Shown here piece by piece: positions 1-9,724 of a stretch of 49,074 nt of DNA. The DNA is from Polynucleobacter sp. 78F-HAINBA (lineage in GTDB: Bacteria > Pseudomonadota > Gammaproteobacteria > Burkholderiales > Burkholderiaceae). The notes beneath the pieces are model-generated. The model was not told where the DNA came from. It did no database searches and was given only the letters and a program-made list of their open reading frames with translations. The stretch lies in contig NZ_JACVOQ010000011.1 in NCBI RefSeq assembly GCF_018882325.1, forward strand, positions 1 through 49,074. The letters run 5' to 3'. The position numbers were made by a program, and so were the translations under genes. Within the stretch, counting starts at the first letter, position 1; every line of letters begins with the position of its first letter.

Positions 1-74
1 ACCCGCTTAAGACCGCCAAACTCTAGAAACTCTTTAACTACCTTTAGCTTGAACTGCTTGCTGTACTTGCTCAT
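1..74 (-). CDS. IS3-family transposase OrfA, N-terminal fragment
   Basis: Only the first 24 residues lie in the window: the start MSKYSKQFKLKVVKEF followed by LEFGGLKR. This is the usual beginning of the helix-turn-helix OrfA protein of IS150-like IS3 elements, which binds the terminal repeats and is normally fused to the OrfB integrase by -1 frameshifting. The ATG is at 74-72, preceded by a G-rich ribosome binding site (minus strand 90-84) buried in a hairpin. The protein is close to, but not identical with, the OrfA fragment at 49002. Whether the copy is intact cannot be judged here. Confidence 0.85.
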   Translation of the reverse strand, partial: MSKYSKQFKLKVVKEFLEFGGLKR

Positions 75-83
75 AAAACAAAA

Positions 84-119
84 CCCCCTTGGTTGGACAA
101 AGCGTCCAACTTTTGGGGG
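84..119 (-). promoter_or_regulatory. Hairpin covering the transposase ribosome binding site
   Basis: On the transposase strand, CCCCC (119-115) pairs with GGGGG (88-84) and GTTGGAC (110-104) pairs with GTCCAAC (98-92) around a five-base loop. The 3' arm contains the only Shine-Dalgarno candidate, nine bases before the ATG. Transcripts entering from outside the IS would fold and hide this site, a known way IS elements avoid activation by read-through. The right-hand element has an equivalent hairpin. Function is inferred. Confidence 0.55.
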
Positions 120-127
120 TCAGTTCA

Positions 128-143
128 TTCGGGTGGTTTTTTT
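128..143 (-). terminator. Half of an intrinsic terminator downstream of dut, cut by the IS
   Basis: Reading past the dut stop on the minus strand there is a run of seven A, then CCACCCG (136-130), two A, and immediately the IS end at 127. This looks like the 5' arm of a rho-independent terminator whose CGGGTGG-plus-T arm was displaced to the far side of the IS. Inference; the other arm lies outside the window. Confidence 0.35.
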
Positions 144-167
144 ATTGAAGAAGACTGGCGACTGAAA

Positions 168-617
168 TCAGCTGCGTCCTGTACTTCCAAACCCACCAGC
201 TCCGCGACTACTCTCGGTGAATTCTTCAACCACCTTAAGTTCTACCTGTTGGACTGGCATGACTACTAGCTGAGCTAGGCGCTCCATTGGCTCTAGTTTG
301 AATGCTGTAGATCCGCGATTCCAGGTGCTGACCATCAGCTGGCCTTGATAGTCCGAGTCAATTAATCCCACTAGATTTCCGAGAACGATGCCATGCTTAT
401 GGCCTAGGCCAGAGCGGGGAAGAATAAATGCCGCATAGCGAGGGTCCTCTACATAGATTGCGAGACCTGTTGGGACAAGTACTGTTTGTCCTGGAGCAAT
501 TTCAATAGCCTCATCAATGCAGGCGCGCAGATCTAATCCGGCACTACCTGGGGTCCCGTAGGCAGGCAGTTGATCGCGCATACGTTCATCGAGAATTTTG
601 ACTTGAAGTTGTTGCAT
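168..617 (-). CDS. dut: Deoxyuridine 5'-triphosphate nucleotidohydrolase (dUTPase)
   Basis: Hydrolyses dUTP to dUMP and pyrophosphate, keeping uracil out of DNA and supplying dUMP for thymidylate synthesis. All five motifs of the trimeric dUTPase family are visible in 149 residues: SAGLDLRA (25-32), PRSGLGHK (67-74), [13 protein letters not shown] (80-92, with the catalytic Asp), ERLAQLV (112-118) and the C-terminal [10 protein letters not shown] lid (138-147). The length matches E. coli Dut (about 151). It follows coaBC on the same strand after 50 bases, the same pairing as in E. coli, and is the last gene of the ribF-ileS-lspA-coaBC-dut run. A GGAAA lies shortly before the ATG. Confidence 0.97.
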   Translation of the reverse strand: MQQLQVKILDERMRDQLPAYGTPGSAGLDLRACIDEAIEIAPGQTVLVPTGLAIYVEDPRYAAFILPRSGLGHKHGIVLGNLVGLIDSDYQGQLMVSTWNRGSTAFKLEPMERLAQLVVMPVQQVELKVVEEFTESSRGAGGFGSTGRS

Positions 618-667
618 GGAATTTCCTAAAACGGGATAAAAATAATTGGAATAAGTTTTTGGTGAGA

Positions 668-1879
668 CTAGATTTTTTTGGCGACCAGCTGAATCAGTTG
701 ACGTGCAAGTTGGAGCTTTTCAGCTTTAGCAATTTTCTTGCTGCCACTCTCATCAATGATGAGGAGTTGGTTAAGATCGCTGCCAAAAGTATCTGGGCCA
801 ATATTGCCAACTACCATCGGGATGCCTTTGCGCTTACGCTTCTCTTCAGCATGCTTTTGGAGGTCGGTAGATTCAGCTGCAAAGCCCACGCAATAAGGGT
901 GTGCCTTGCCACCTTTGGTTTTGACCGTTTTAGCCATATCGGCAAGGATGTCTGGGTTAGCCACAAACTCTAAGTTTGGAGCTTGCTTACCTTGGCGCTT
1001 GATCTTTTCTTTCGCTGGCTTGGCAATACCCCAGTCAGCCACCGCAGCAACTGCAAAGAAAATATCGCAGTCAGAAGATTGCATAGTGGCTGCATGCATT
1101 TCTTTAGCGCTGACTACGTTAGTGCGGGTAATTTTTCCAGTTGCGGCGAGTGGTGTATCCAAGTCGCAAGGACCAGCAATCAGGTGCACTTCTGCGCCAG
1201 CTTCAACAGCTGCACGAGCGATCGCAAAGCCCATCTTTCCAGAGCTACGATTGGTGATGCCGCGTACAGGATCAATCGCTTCAAAGGTAGGGCCAGCAGT
1301 AATGAGTACACGCTTGCCTGCTAATGGTTTCTTCTGAAAGAAGGCAATCAGTTGCTCAGTAATTTCAGCGGGCTCGAGCATGCGTCCGTAGCCTACTTCG
1401 CCACATGCCTGAAAGCCACTTGCTGGGCCGAGTAATGTAACTTTATCTGCAAGGAGGCGCTCGGCGCTTCTTTGTGTTGCTGCGTGTTCCCACATCTGTT
1501 TATTCATGGCGGGAGCCATCAATAGTGGACAATCTCTTGCTAGGCAAAGAGTGGAGAGCAAGTCATCTGCCAAGCCGAGAGAAAGCTTAGTCATAAGATC
1601 CGCGCTTGCAGGTGCAATCACAATTGCGTCTGCTGCTCTGGAGAGTTCAATATGGGCCATATTGTTAGCAATACTGCTATCCCATTGGCTGGTGTAAACC
1701 GGGTTGCCAGTGAGTGCCTGCATAGTAACTGGCGTTACAAATTGCTGAGCAGCTTCTGTCATCACCACTTGTACGCTCGCACCTTCTTGCATCAGCTGGC
1801 GCGCTAGCTCGGCAGACTTATAGGCTGCAATGCCACCGGAGATGCCAAGAACGATTTTCTTATTTAAAAGTGATTGCAT
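668..1879 (-). CDS. coaBC: Bifunctional phosphopantothenoylcysteine decarboxylase / phosphopantothenate-cysteine ligase
   Basis: Catalyses two steps of coenzyme A synthesis: CTP-dependent joining of cysteine to 4'-phosphopantothenate and FMN-dependent decarboxylation to 4'-phosphopantetheine. The N-terminal CoaC domain (about 1-185) shows the flavin motif [14 protein letters not shown] (12-25), the catalytic His76 in [21 protein letters not shown] (123-130) and the active-site Cys159 in [13 protein letters not shown]. The CoaB domain starts near 188 with [18 protein letters not shown] and [10 protein letters not shown]. 403 residues is the normal length of the fused enzyme. It starts 9 bases after the lspA stop and is probably cotranscribed with it. 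Confidence 0.97.
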   Translation of the reverse strand: MQSLLNKKIVLGISGGIAAYKSAELARQLMQEGASVQVVMTEAAQQFVTPVTMQALTGNPVYTSQWDSSIANNMAHIELSRAADAIVIAPASADLMTKLSLGLADDLLSTLCLARDCPLLMAPAMNKQMWEHAATQRSAERLLADKVTLLGPASGFQACGEVGYGRMLEPAEITEQLIAFFQKKPLAGKRVLITAGPTFEAIDPVRGITNRSSGKMGFAIARAAVEAGAEVHLIAGPCDLDTPLAATGKITRTNVVSAKEMHAATMQSSDCDIFFAVAAVADWGIAKPAKEKIKRQGKQAPNLEFVANPDILADMAKTVKTKGGKAHPYCVGFAAESTDLQKHAEEKRKRKGIPMVVGNIGPDTFGSDLNQLLIIDESGSKKIAKAEKLQLARQLIQLVAKKI

Positions 1880-1888
1880 GGCGCCAGC

Positions 1889-2383
1889 TTAAAGGGATTG
1901 GGAAGTTTTGCCAAATGACTTGCGTAGCTCACCCCAAATAATGAGGGCCGCACCGATGCAAATGGCGCTGTCAGCAATATTGAAGGCTGGCCAATGCCAA
2001 TTGGCGTAATGCAGGTCAATAAAGTCCACTACAGCGCCATACATAATGCGATCGAGGACATTGCCTAGTGCGCCACCCAGAATGAGGCTGAGGGACCAGC
2101 AGAGCATTTTGTCGCCTAGGCTCTTGCGCAGCAGCCAAAGGATATAAGTGGAGGCCGCCAAACCAAGAACTGTAAAGAACCAGCGCTGCCAACCAGAACC
2201 CTGCGCTAAAAATGAAAACGCAGCTCCTGGATTAAATAAAAGGAGCCAGTTCATAAATGGCAAAACAGGTTCAGGTACCCCTAACTGCAAATTACTTAAG
2301 GCAGACCATTTACTCAGCTGGTCTAGCAATAGCGTAACAATTGCAATCGCTAGATAACGGAGAAATGATAGGTTTGCGTTCAT
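1889..2383 (-). CDS. lspA: Lipoprotein signal peptidase (signal peptidase II)
   Basis: Inner-membrane aspartyl protease that removes the signal peptide of diacylglyceryl-modified prolipoproteins. The 164-residue protein has four hydrophobic segments (roughly 8-25, 66-85, 95-112 and 135-152). The two family motifs carry the catalytic pair: GNVLDRIMYGAVVDF (Asp120) and AFNIADSA (Asp138). It lies 29 bases after ileS; the ileS-lspA pairing is conserved in proteobacteria. Confidence 0.96.
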   Translation of the reverse strand: MNANLSFLRYLAIAIVTLLLDQLSKWSALSNLQLGVPEPVLPFMNWLLLFNPGAAFSFLAQGSGWQRWFFTVLGLAASTYILWLLRKSLGDKMLCWSLSLILGGALGNVLDRIMYGAVVDFIDLHYANWHWPAFNIADSAICIGAALIIWGELRKSFGKTSQSL

Positions 2384-2412
2384 AGATCTTGATTGGTTTG
2401 CGTATCGTTTAC

Positions 2413-5274
2413 TTACGCAAACAAGCGTGACTCGCCATCACCAAAAAGATTGCTGACGCAACGACCACATAACTCTGGATGTTCCGCATTCGCGCCAACA
2501 TCGGCAGTGTGATGCCAGCAACGACCGCATTTCTTATATTGGCTGCCACGTACGAGAACTTCAAGGCCTGCATTGCTTAGTTCGAGATTGGCGCTGGAGG
2601 TGATAGTCACAAAGCGCAAGTCATCTTCCAGGGAATGCAGAATTGCGAAATCGACGTCACCAACTTTGATGGTGAGTTCGGCTTGCAAGGATGAGCCTAC
2701 GTTACCTGCTTCACGCTCAATCTCAATTGCTTTAGTCACTTCGGAACGAATTTCTCGGACACGATTCCATTTGGCAAGAAGTTCAGTGGCTTGGGCAATT
2801 TCTGGGAAAGTGCCGAATTCTTCCATGAAGATGGATTCACTTAACTTCTCATCCGCACCATGCGGGAATGACAACCAAGCTTCCTCAGCCGTAAAGGAGA
2901 GGAACGGCGCTAGCCATTTAAGTAGATTGCGCGTGATATGGAAGAGAGCATTCTGCGCTGCACGACGCTCTTTCGAATCTGGTGCGCTGGTGTAGAGACG
3001 GTCTTTCAGAATATCTAAGTAAAAGCCACCCAAATCTTCTGAGCAGAAGGTGAGCATGCGCGCTACAGCTGGCTGGAACTCATAAGCCTTGTAGTGTGCT
3101 TGTACATCTTGCTGTAGCTGATTGGCGAGAGCAACAGCATAGCGATCAATTTCCAACCATTCACTTGGGGGCATCGCATGCTTGCTTGGATCAAAGTCAG
3201 ACAGGTTGGCCAACAAGAAACGCAATGTATTACGAATACGGCGATAGCTTTCCACTACCCGTTTCAGAATCTCATCGGAGATGGTCATCTCGCCGGAGTA
3301 GTCGGTAGAGGCTACCCAGAGACGAATAATTTCAGCACCTAACTTGTCGGCAACTTGTTGCGGAGCAATCACATTGCCAACAGACTTACTCATCTTGCGG
3401 CCTTGACCATCAACGGTAAAGCCGTGAGTCAGGAGTGCCTTGTATGGCGGCTTGCCATCGAGCATAGCGCCTGTAAGCAGGGAGGAGTGGAACCAGCCGC
3501 GGTGTTGGTCTGAGCCTTCAAGATATAAGTCGGCTAAACGGCCATCTGCATTCGCAGACTCGGGGCGATAGAGTTCATTGCGGTGTGAGCCACGAATAAC
3601 GTGCCAGTGCGTAGTCCCAGAGTCAAACCAGACATCCAAGGTATCGCGATTCTTTTCGTATTGAGCAGCTTCTTCGCCAAGTAGTTCAGCCACTTCAAGT
3701 TTTTGCCAAGCTTCAATACCTTCTTTTTCAACACGCCTTGCAATTTCTTCAAGCAACTCAACTGTGCGTGGATGTGGCTCACCACTTTCTTTGTGAACAA
3801 AGAAAGCCATTGGGACGCCCCACTGACGCTGACGTGACAAGGTCCAGTCGGGACGGTTGGCAATCATGCTGTTAAGGCGTTGCTTGCCCCACGCTGGGAA
3901 GAACTCCGTGTTCTCGATACCTGCCAATGCCGTCTCACGCAAACTTGCGCTGCCATCAGATGGTTTTTTGTCCATGCTTGCAAACCACTGTGAGGTCGCG
4001 CGATAAATGATCGGCGACTTGTGGCGCCAGCAGTGCATGTAAGAGTGGGTGTAAGTTTTATCTCGTAAGAGGCTGCCTGCTTCACGCATGGCTTCAACAA
4101 TCTTCGGATTAGCTTTCCAAATATATTCGTTGGCAAAGAGTGGCAACCAGGATGCGTAGACGCCATTACCCATGACTGGGTTCAAGATATCTTTATCAGC
4201 CAGTTTATTTGCCTTGCAAGACTTAAAGTCTTCCTCACCATAGGCTGGAGCAGAGTGCACCACACCTGTACCAGTATCTAAAGTGACGTATTCGGCAGGG
4301 TAGATTGGTGAGAGGCGTTTATATCCCTCATGCAATGGAGCGAGTGGATGCCAGAAAGAGATATTGGCTAACTGGCTGCCCAAACAAGTGCCAATCACTT
4401 TACCTTCAAGACCAAAGTCTTCCAAGCAAGTTTCCACACGGTCTTCTGCCAAGATGAGCAACTTGTCGCCAGTGTCCACCAAGGCATAGCTGAGCTCAGG
4501 ATGAACATTGAGTGCTTGGTTTGATGGAATGGTCCAAGGTGTTGTAGTCCAAATCACAATCATTCCAGGCTTAGTTGGAATCTCAGGCAGGCCAAATGCT
4601 TTTGCGAGTTGTGGGCGCTGTGCATCATCAAATGCAAAGCCAACATCGACTGTTGGGTCAGTCTTATCTTGATATTCCACTTCAGCTTCAGCTAATGCAG
4701 AGCCGCAATCAAAACACCAGTTGACAGGCTTTAGGCCACGGAAAACATATCCCTTTTCCCAGATCTTCCCAAGTGCACGAATTTCATCGGCTTCATTGCG
4801 GAAATTCATGGTGAGGTAGGGGTTGTTCCAGTCGCCTAAAACGCCCAAGCGCTCAAAGTCGATCTTTTGCTTGTCTACTTGCACTTGCGCATAGGCTCGA
4901 GCCTTAGCCTGCACTTCTGCCGTTGGGAGATTCTTGCCAAACTGTTTTTCAATCTGAATCTCAATCGGCATGCCATGGCAATCCCAGCCTGGGACATATG
5001 CAGAGTCAAAACCCATCAACCAGCGAGACTTCACAATCATGTCCTTGAGGATCTTATTTACCGCATGACCAATATGAATATCACCGTTTGCGTATGGAGG
5101 GCCATCATGCAGAATGAATTTCGGTTGATTGGCGTGTGCCGCACGAATCTTTTCGTAGAGTTTATTTTTCTGCCATTGAGCAACCCATTGAGGCTCACGC
5201 TTTGGTAGGTCTCCCCGCATTGGGAACGACGTCTCTAGAAGATTGACGGGATAAGAGTTTTCTTTTTCAGACAT
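2413..5274 (-). CDS. ileS: Isoleucyl-tRNA synthetase
   Basis: Class I aminoacyl-tRNA synthetase that charges tRNA-Ile and edits mischarged valine. Visible are the HIGH signature (in [14 protein letters not shown]), the KMSKS signature ([10 protein letters not shown]) and a C-terminal zinc-binding module with CGRCWHH and later CGRC. I place the start at the ATG at 5274 ([17 protein letters not shown]): the frame stays open to 5367, but those 31 codons lie inside ribF and do not resemble the family N-terminus. This gives 953 residues and an 8-base overlap with the ribF stop, suggesting translational coupling. A single tRNA-Ile(CAU) gene lies at the right edge of the window. Confidence 0.97.
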   Translation of the reverse strand: MSEKENSYPVNLLETSFPMRGDLPKREPQWVAQWQKNKLYEKIRAAHANQPKFILHDGPPYANGDIHIGHAVNKILKDMIVKSRWLMGFDSAYVPGWDCHGMPIEIQIEKQFGKNLPTAEVQAKARAYAQVQVDKQKIDFERLGVLGDWNNPYLTMNFRNEADEIRALGKIWEKGYVFRGLKPVNWCFDCGSALAEAEVEYQDKTDPTVDVGFAFDDAQRPQLAKAFGLPEIPTKPGMIVIWTTTPWTIPSNQALNVHPELSYALVDTGDKLLILAEDRVETCLEDFGLEGKVIGTCLGSQLANISFWHPLAPLHEGYKRLSPIYPAEYVTLDTGTGVVHSAPAYGEEDFKSCKANKLADKDILNPVMGNGVYASWLPLFANEYIWKANPKIVEAMREAGSLLRDKTYTHSYMHCWRHKSPIIYRATSQWFASMDKKPSDGSASLRETALAGIENTEFFPAWGKQRLNSMIANRPDWTLSRQRQWGVPMAFFVHKESGEPHPRTVELLEEIARRVEKEGIEAWQKLEVAELLGEEAAQYEKNRDTLDVWFDSGTTHWHVIRGSHRNELYRPESANADGRLADLYLEGSDQHRGWFHSSLLTGAMLDGKPPYKALLTHGFTVDGQGRKMSKSVGNVIAPQQVADKLGAEIIRLWVASTDYSGEMTISDEILKRVVESYRRIRNTLRFLLANLSDFDPSKHAMPPSEWLEIDRYAVALANQLQQDVQAHYKAYEFQPAVARMLTFCSEDLGGFYLDILKDRLYTSAPDSKERRAAQNALFHITRNLLKWLAPFLSFTAEEAWLSFPHGADEKLSESIFMEEFGTFPEIAQATELLAKWNRVREIRSEVTKAIEIEREAGNVGSSLQAELTIKVGDVDFAILHSLEDDLRFVTITSSANLELSNAGLEVLVRGSQYKKCGRCWHHTADVGANAEHPELCGRCVSNLFGDGESRLFA

Positions 5275-6217
5275 AAGCTTTTTTCTGGAAATAATTTCTG
5301 GCATGCGCTGCATCGGATGCAATCGCTTTGGTAAGGGTGTCGAGGTCAGAGTACTTCGCCTCGTCACGAATTTTTTCTAAGAGCTCTACGGTAATAATTT
5401 TTCCGTAAACATCTGCGTTGTAATTAAAGATGTGCGTCTCCAGGAGAACACGACCTTCATCTTCGACGGTTGGTCTTACGCCAAGACTGGCTACGGCGGG
5501 AAGTGGCTTATCCCCAAGCCCTAATACTTGCGCGGTGAAGATGCCGGAGCATGCAGGCTTACGATGATGCAGGTGATTGGCTACCGCTAAGTTCAGTGTT
5601 GGGAAGCCCAAGGTGCGCCCTAACTTTTGACCATGAATCACATGACCAGAGATGCCGTAAGGCCGACCTAATAATTTGGTGGCTTGATCCATATCTCCAT
5701 TAGCCAATGCATTGCGTAATGCTGAGCTAGAAATTCTTTCACCATCTTCTTGCACGGTGTGAATACTGGAAACTTCAAAACCAAATTGTTCGCCAGCAGC
5801 CTTGAGGCTTGCAAAGTTGCCGGCGCGTTTTGCGCCATAGCAAAAATCATCCCCAATCAAAATCCATTTAGCGTGGAGTTGTTTAACGATGATTTCAGAA
5901 ACAAATTCTTCAGGTGTGAGACGAGCGAATGCCGAATTGAAATGCTCCACCACTACACGATCAATACCAATGTCCGCAAACGCAGCAAGCTTGTCACGCA
6001 AATTCAGAATCCGTGGCGGAGCTTGTTCTGGAGAAAAGAATTCCTTGGGGTGCGGCTCGAAAGTCATCACGCAACTCACCAAGCCACGCTCTTGGGCGCC
6101 GTCCTTCAGTTGTTTGAGCAGGGCGCGATGACCCCTGTGCACGCCATCGAAATTACCGATGGTTAAGGCACAAGCTGGTCCTGCAGAAAACTGGGTAGGG
6201 CCACGGAATACGTTCAC
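5267..6217 (-). CDS. ribF: Bifunctional riboflavin kinase / FAD synthetase
   Basis: Converts riboflavin to FMN and FMN to FAD. The N-terminal adenylyltransferase domain shows [14 protein letters not shown] (about 21-34) and [11 protein letters not shown]. The C-terminal kinase domain shows [19 protein letters not shown] followed by LGFPTLNL. 316 residues is typical. The start is GTG at 6217; no ATG is available before the conserved region. It is the first gene of ribF-ileS-lspA-coaBC-dut, a common proteobacterial order, and diverges from purN across about 50 bases. I see no FMN riboswitch upstream. Confidence 0.96.
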   Translation of the reverse strand: MNVFRGPTQFSAGPACALTIGNFDGVHRGHRALLKQLKDGAQERGLVSCVMTFEPHPKEFFSPEQAPPRILNLRDKLAAFADIGIDRVVVEHFNSAFARLTPEEFVSEIIVKQLHAKWILIGDDFCYGAKRAGNFASLKAAGEQFGFEVSSIHTVQEDGERISSSALRNALANGDMDQATKLLGRPYGISGHVIHGQKLGRTLGFPTLNLAVANHLHHRKPACSGIFTAQVLGLGDKPLPAVASLGVRPTVEDEGRVLLETHIFNYNADVYGKIITVELLEKIRDEAKYSDLDTLTKAIASDAAHARNYFQKKAYV

Positions 6218-6225
6218 TAAATCGC

Positions 6226-6249
6226 TTTCAGGGTCGCTTTCGGGGTAAC
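6226..6249. repeat. Short tandem duplication between ribF and purN
   Basis: Two near-identical 12-base units (TTTCAGGGTCGC-type register, the units differing by A/G) stand next to each other upstream of purN. No function is evident; it could be chance or a duplicated regulator half-site. Confidence 0.3.
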
Positions 6250-6256
6250 CATCAAT

Positions 6257-6262
6257 TATATT
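6257..6262 (+). promoter_or_regulatory. -10-like hexamer of purN (probably leaderless)
   Basis: TATATT is followed by six bases and the purN ATG at 6269. Transcription starting seven bases after the hexamer would begin at the A of the ATG. There is no Shine-Dalgarno and no convincing -35. Confidence 0.4.
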
Positions 6263-6268
6263 GTGGGC

Positions 6269-6898
6269 ATGCCATCTATCGTCACCTTAATCTCAGGCCG
6301 CGGATCCAATTTCGAGGCCATCGTCAAAACAGCTCAAAAAGAGCGGTGGCCCGTCACTTTTGCAGGGGTGATTGCTAATCACTCTGCAGCTAAGGGCCTT
6401 GATTTTGCTCGCTCTCAGGGCATTCCTGCCTTTGCTATTGAACACAAAGAACATGCCACGCGTGAGTCCTTTGATGCCGCCCTGATCGAGAAAATCGATG
6501 AATTGGGTGCGGATTTGGTCGTTCTGGCGGGTTTTATGCGCATTCTGACCCCCGGCTTTATTCGTCATTTTGAGGGTCGACTCATCAATATTCACCCCGC
6601 TTTGTTACCAGCCTTCCCGGGTTTGCATACCCACGAGCGGGCTTTGGAGGCTGGCGTAGCCGAACATGGAGCCAGCGTGCACTTTGTAACCGAGGGCGTG
6701 GATGAAGGCCCCATCATTTGCCAAGCCTCAGTTCCAGTGCTTCCGGGCGATGATGCGGATAGCTTGGCGGCACGAGTTTTGGCTGCCGAGCATCAGATTT
6801 ACCCGCGGGCCGTAAAATGGTTCCTAGATGGACGATTGCGAATAGAAGGTAATCAAGTTCAGGTTCAACCACCGGAGTCGCAATTAATAAAATTATGA
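6269..6898 (+). CDS. purN: Phosphoribosylglycinamide formyltransferase
   Basis: Transfers a formyl group from 10-formyltetrahydrofolate to GAR in de novo purine synthesis. Signature regions are ISGRGSNFEAIV near the N-terminus, INIHPALLPAFPGLHTHERA containing the catalytic Asn/His, and VTEGVDEGPII with the catalytic Asp. The length (209 residues) matches the E. coli enzyme. I prefer the ATG at 6269 over the GTG at 6263, which falls directly after a -10-like hexamer. The stop overlaps the next start as ATGA, so rsmB is probably translationally coupled. Confidence 0.96.
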   Translation: MPSIVTLISGRGSNFEAIVKTAQKERWPVTFAGVIANHSAAKGLDFARSQGIPAFAIEHKEHATRESFDAALIEKIDELGADLVVLAGFMRILTPGFIRHFEGRLINIHPALLPAFPGLHTHERALEAGVAEHGASVHFVTEGVDEGPIICQASVPVLPGDDADSLAARVLAAEHQIYPRAVKWFLDGRLRIEGNQVQVQPPESQLIKL

Positions 6899-8484
6899 GT
6901 AAAGAACGTTCATCCCGCGGAGCCGGTACTGGCTCAAAGTCTGGATCTAGATCTGGATCACGCCTAGGCCCACAAAAAAGTTACGCCGCTAAATCTAAAG
7001 ATCCATTGCGTCGCCCAGAGCGTCGAAATGCGAGTGGAAACATCATTGCGCCCGAAGGCCAAAAAAACTTTTCTAATGCCAAGGCTTTGCCTCAGCATGC
7101 AATTCATTTGGAGCGCCTGCTTCCAGAGTTGTTGAATTTTGAACAACCGGCAGATCGTGTTGTTAGTCGTTATTTCCGCTCTGAACCGCAGTTAGGTAAT
7201 CGTGATCGCGCCTTAATTGCTGAGAGTGCTTTTGCTATCTTGCGTCGTAAAAATGAGTTCTCACAGTTCGCTTCCAGTGGCGAGGGATCACAGGCTAGAC
7301 GCTTAGCCCTATTGGGTTTGCTGTCTGCTTTGTCTGAAGGTGGTTTAGGTTCTGCCAACCGTGCTGAGAGTGCGATTGCTGATTTAGCCCACGTATTGAA
7401 GACAGGTGAGTACGAGTGGTTGCAACGTTTTGCAACGGTCGATCCATCAGCGCTTAATCCCTTAGTTCGAAATAATTTGCCCGAATGGTTATGGGATGCT
7501 TTTGGAAAATATCCTGGTGAAGAGTCACGTGAAGAGTTAGCTAAATCACTCATGCATCCAGCGCTTTTGGATTTGCGCGCAAACACCATGAAGACAACTC
7601 GTGAGCAATTGCTTGCAGAGATGAATGCTCTTGGTGGTCGCTATCAAGCAATCCCAACTCCGTATGCTCCTGATGGTGTTCGCATCATGGGTAAGCCTGC
7701 TTTGCAAAATACGGTTGGCTTTAAAGCAGGGATGTTTGAGGTTCAAGACGAAGGTAGTCAGTTGTTGGCTTATTTGCTTGCCCCTAAACGCGGTGAGATG
7801 GTGGTGGACTTTTGTGCAGGTGCTGGCGGCAAGACTTTGGCGATTGGGGCAATCATGCGCTCTACAGGTCGTTTGTATGCCCTAGATACATCTGAGCGTC
7901 GCTTGGCCAATTTGAAGCCACGACAAGCCCGTAGCGGCCTCTCTAACGTGCACCCCGTATGGATTGATAGCGAGAATGATTCCAAGATCAAGCGCTTGGC
8001 TGGCAAGATTGACCGCGTTTTGGTGGATGCTCCTTGTAGCGGTATGGGCACTTTGCGCCGCAACCCAGATCTCAAATGGCGTCAGACCCCAGAAGGTGTT
8101 CTGGAGCTCAATCAAAAGCAGATGAATATCTTGGCCTCCGCAAGTCGCTTGCTCAAGCCGGGTGGCCGCTTGGTTTATGCCACCTGCAGCCTATTGCCAC
8201 AAGAAAACCAGCAAATTGCAGAAGATTTCTTGGCAAAGCACCCTAATTTTGAGGCTGTTCCTGCGGCTGAAGTACTTAAGCCATTGTTTCCAAAGGATAA
8301 AATTCCATTGGGATGTAGTCCTGATAACCCCTGGTGGCAGTTATGGCCCCATATTCACGGTACAGATGGCTTCTTTGGGGCTGTTTTTCAGAAAAAAGCG
8401 GCTGTTTCTGCGGTAACTGTCGATAAAGATGACGAAAAGTCGGTAAAAGTCAAAAGCAAGAAAGTGGTTAAGGAACTAAAATAA
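6895..8484 (+). CDS. rsmB: 16S rRNA m5C967 methyltransferase (RsmB/NOP2/Sun family)
   Basis: SAM-dependent RNA cytosine-5 methyltransferase. The first 70 residues are low-complexity and rich in Ser, Gly, Arg and Lys. An NusB-like helical domain follows (about 85-230), then a Rossmann methyltransferase domain with the SAM motif VVDFCAGAGGKTLA (near 303). Both family cysteines are present, in VDAPCSGMGT (about 380) and in YATCSLLPQEN (about 428, the catalytic one). The end is lysine-rich. The NusB-like domain favours RsmB over RsmF or other RNA m5C enzymes. It overlaps purN by 4 bases. Confidence 0.88.
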   Translation: MSKERSSRGAGTGSKSGSRSGSRLGPQKSYAAKSKDPLRRPERRNASGNIIAPEGQKNFSNAKALPQHAIHLERLLPELLNFEQPADRVVSRYFRSEPQLGNRDRALIAESAFAILRRKNEFSQFASSGEGSQARRLALLGLLSALSEGGLGSANRAESAIADLAHVLKTGEYEWLQRFATVDPSALNPLVRNNLPEWLWDAFGKYPGEESREELAKSLMHPALLDLRANTMKTTREQLLAEMNALGGRYQAIPTPYAPDGVRIMGKPALQNTVGFKAGMFEVQDEGSQLLAYLLAPKRGEMVVDFCAGAGGKTLAIGAIMRSTGRLYALDTSERRLANLKPRQARSGLSNVHPVWIDSENDSKIKRLAGKIDRVLVDAPCSGMGTLRRNPDLKWRQTPEGVLELNQKQMNILASASRLLKPGGRLVYATCSLLPQENQQIAEDFLAKHPNFEAVPAAEVLKPLFPKDKIPLGCSPDNPWWQLWPHIHGTDGFFGAVFQKKAAVSAVTVDKDDEKSVKVKSKKVVKELK

Positions 8485-8512
8485 GGGTTTAGACCTCTCC
8501 GGGGATACCCTT

Positions 8513-9706
8513 TTGAATACAGTTTCAGGTTTTGATGCATTTCTCAGTTGGCTTGCTAATGGCTACTTAGATTGGGCTTGGTGGCAGATCCTCGTTTTTA
8601 CGCTTGTGGCTACCCACATCACTATTGCTAGCGTCACCATTTTTTTGCATCGCTGCCAGGCGCACCGCGCTTTGGAGTTGCATCCCATCATGTCGCATTT
8701 TTTCCGTTTTTGGCTCTGGCTGACAACGGGTATGGTCACTAAGGAGTGGGCTGCGATTCATCGCAAACACCACGCCAAGTGTGAGACTGTGGATGATCCA
8801 CATAGCCCACAAGTTCTCGGCATCAAGACCGTACTTTCTCGCGGCGCTGAGTTGTACAAAAAAGAATCACGCAATCAAGAGACCTTAGATAAGTTTGGTC
8901 ATGGCACGCCGGATGATTGGCTCGAGCACAACATCTATTCCAAGTTTTCTTGGCAAGGTGTTGCCTTGATGTTGATCATTGATGTGATCTTGTTCGGCGC
9001 AATTGGTTTAACTGTCTGGGCAGTACAGATGCTGTGGATTCCGATTACTGCTGCTGGAATTATTAATGGCATTGGTCACTACTGGGGTTATCGTAACTAT
9101 GACTTCGAGGACGCATCAAGAAACATTTTCCCTTGGGGAATTTTGATTGGTGGTGAAGAGCTACATAACAACCATCACACCTTTGCTACAAGCGCCAAGC
9201 TCTCTAGTAAGTGGTACGAGTTTGATATTGGCTGGATGTACATTCAGATGATGAGCGCAGTGGGCTTGGCCAAAGTGAAGAAGACTTCTCCCAAGCCGGT
9301 TCTAAGTGACTTGCGTCCTGCCGACCAAGGTACGCTCGAAGCCATCATTGCTAACCGTTATGAAATCATGGCTCGCTATAGCAAGACCCTGGGCGCCTTC
9401 TTTAGCAATGAAGTTCAACACATGCAAGTCTTAGCCACTCATTTAAAAGATGCGCGCGCTTGGTTAGGTAAAGATGAATCTCGTTTGACCGCGGATGAAA
9501 AAATCAAGCTGGAAGAGCTCATGGCAAGCAATGCGCAGCTACGAAAGATGATTGAGATGCGTCGTGATTTGCAAGCCATCTGGAGTCGTTCTAACGCCAC
9601 GGGTGATCAATTGGTATCTCAATTACATGCTTGGTGTCAGCGCGCCGAAGAGAGTGGTCTCTCGAGTTTGCGCGACTTCTCATTGAGATTGCGTCGCTAC
9701 GCTTAG
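8513..9706 (+). CDS. Membrane fatty-acid (acyl-CoA delta-9 type) desaturase
   Basis: Integral-membrane di-iron desaturase that introduces a double bond into saturated acyl chains, probably to adjust membrane fluidity. The three histidine boxes of the family are present: HRCQAHR (46-52), HRKHH (83-87) and HNNHH (about 218-222), with hydrophobic segments between them. Residues after about 265 form a charged, probably helical tail that the catalytic core does not need. The start is TTG at 8513, 28 bases after rsmB, with a GGGGA upstream; a later start would cut into the first membrane segment. A strong terminator follows. The exact substrate cannot be read from sequence. Confidence 0.88.
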   Translation: MNTVSGFDAFLSWLANGYLDWAWWQILVFTLVATHITIASVTIFLHRCQAHRALELHPIMSHFFRFWLWLTTGMVTKEWAAIHRKHHAKCETVDDPHSPQVLGIKTVLSRGAELYKKESRNQETLDKFGHGTPDDWLEHNIYSKFSWQGVALMLIIDVILFGAIGLTVWAVQMLWIPITAAGIINGIGHYWGYRNYDFEDASRNIFPWGILIGGEELHNNHHTFATSAKLSSKWYEFDIGWMYIQMMSAVGLAKVKKTSPKPVLSDLRPADQGTLEAIIANRYEIMARYSKTLGAFFSNEVQHMQVLATHLKDARAWLGKDESRLTADEKIKLEELMASNAQLRKMIEMRRDLQAIWSRSNATGDQLVSQLHAWCQRAEESGLSSLRDFSLRLRRYA

Positions 9707-9724
9707 GAAAAAAATCTAGGCAAT

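Larger units (their letters stand above)
1..127 (-). mobile_element. IS3-family insertion sequence, inner end (partial)
   Basis: The element runs out of the window to the left. Its terminal sequence, read on the minus strand from 127, begins TGAACTGACCCCCAAAAGTT and then reaches a transposase OrfA start codon at 74. The same terminus, with only a couple of changes in the first 26 bases, occurs at the other edge of the window (48949). The TG terminus, the short distance to OrfA and the OrfA sequence fit the IS3 family, probably the IS150 group. The outer end and target duplication are not visible. Confidence 0.85.

Noticed and set aside
659..1337. Several plus-strand ORFs opposite coaBC
   Set aside because: coaBC is fully supported by motifs on the minus strand; these are shadow frames.
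3534..4166. Two adjoining minus-strand ORFs inside ileS
   Set aside because: They are in a different frame from ileS, whose catalytic motifs cover the region without interruption.
5275..5367. Upstream 31-codon extension of ileS
   Set aside because: It lies within ribF in another frame and lacks similarity to the IleRS N-terminus; the ATG at 5274 fits better.
6150..6270. FMN riboswitch upstream of ribF
   Set aside because: Only about 50 bases separate ribF from purN and the conserved riboswitch elements are not present.
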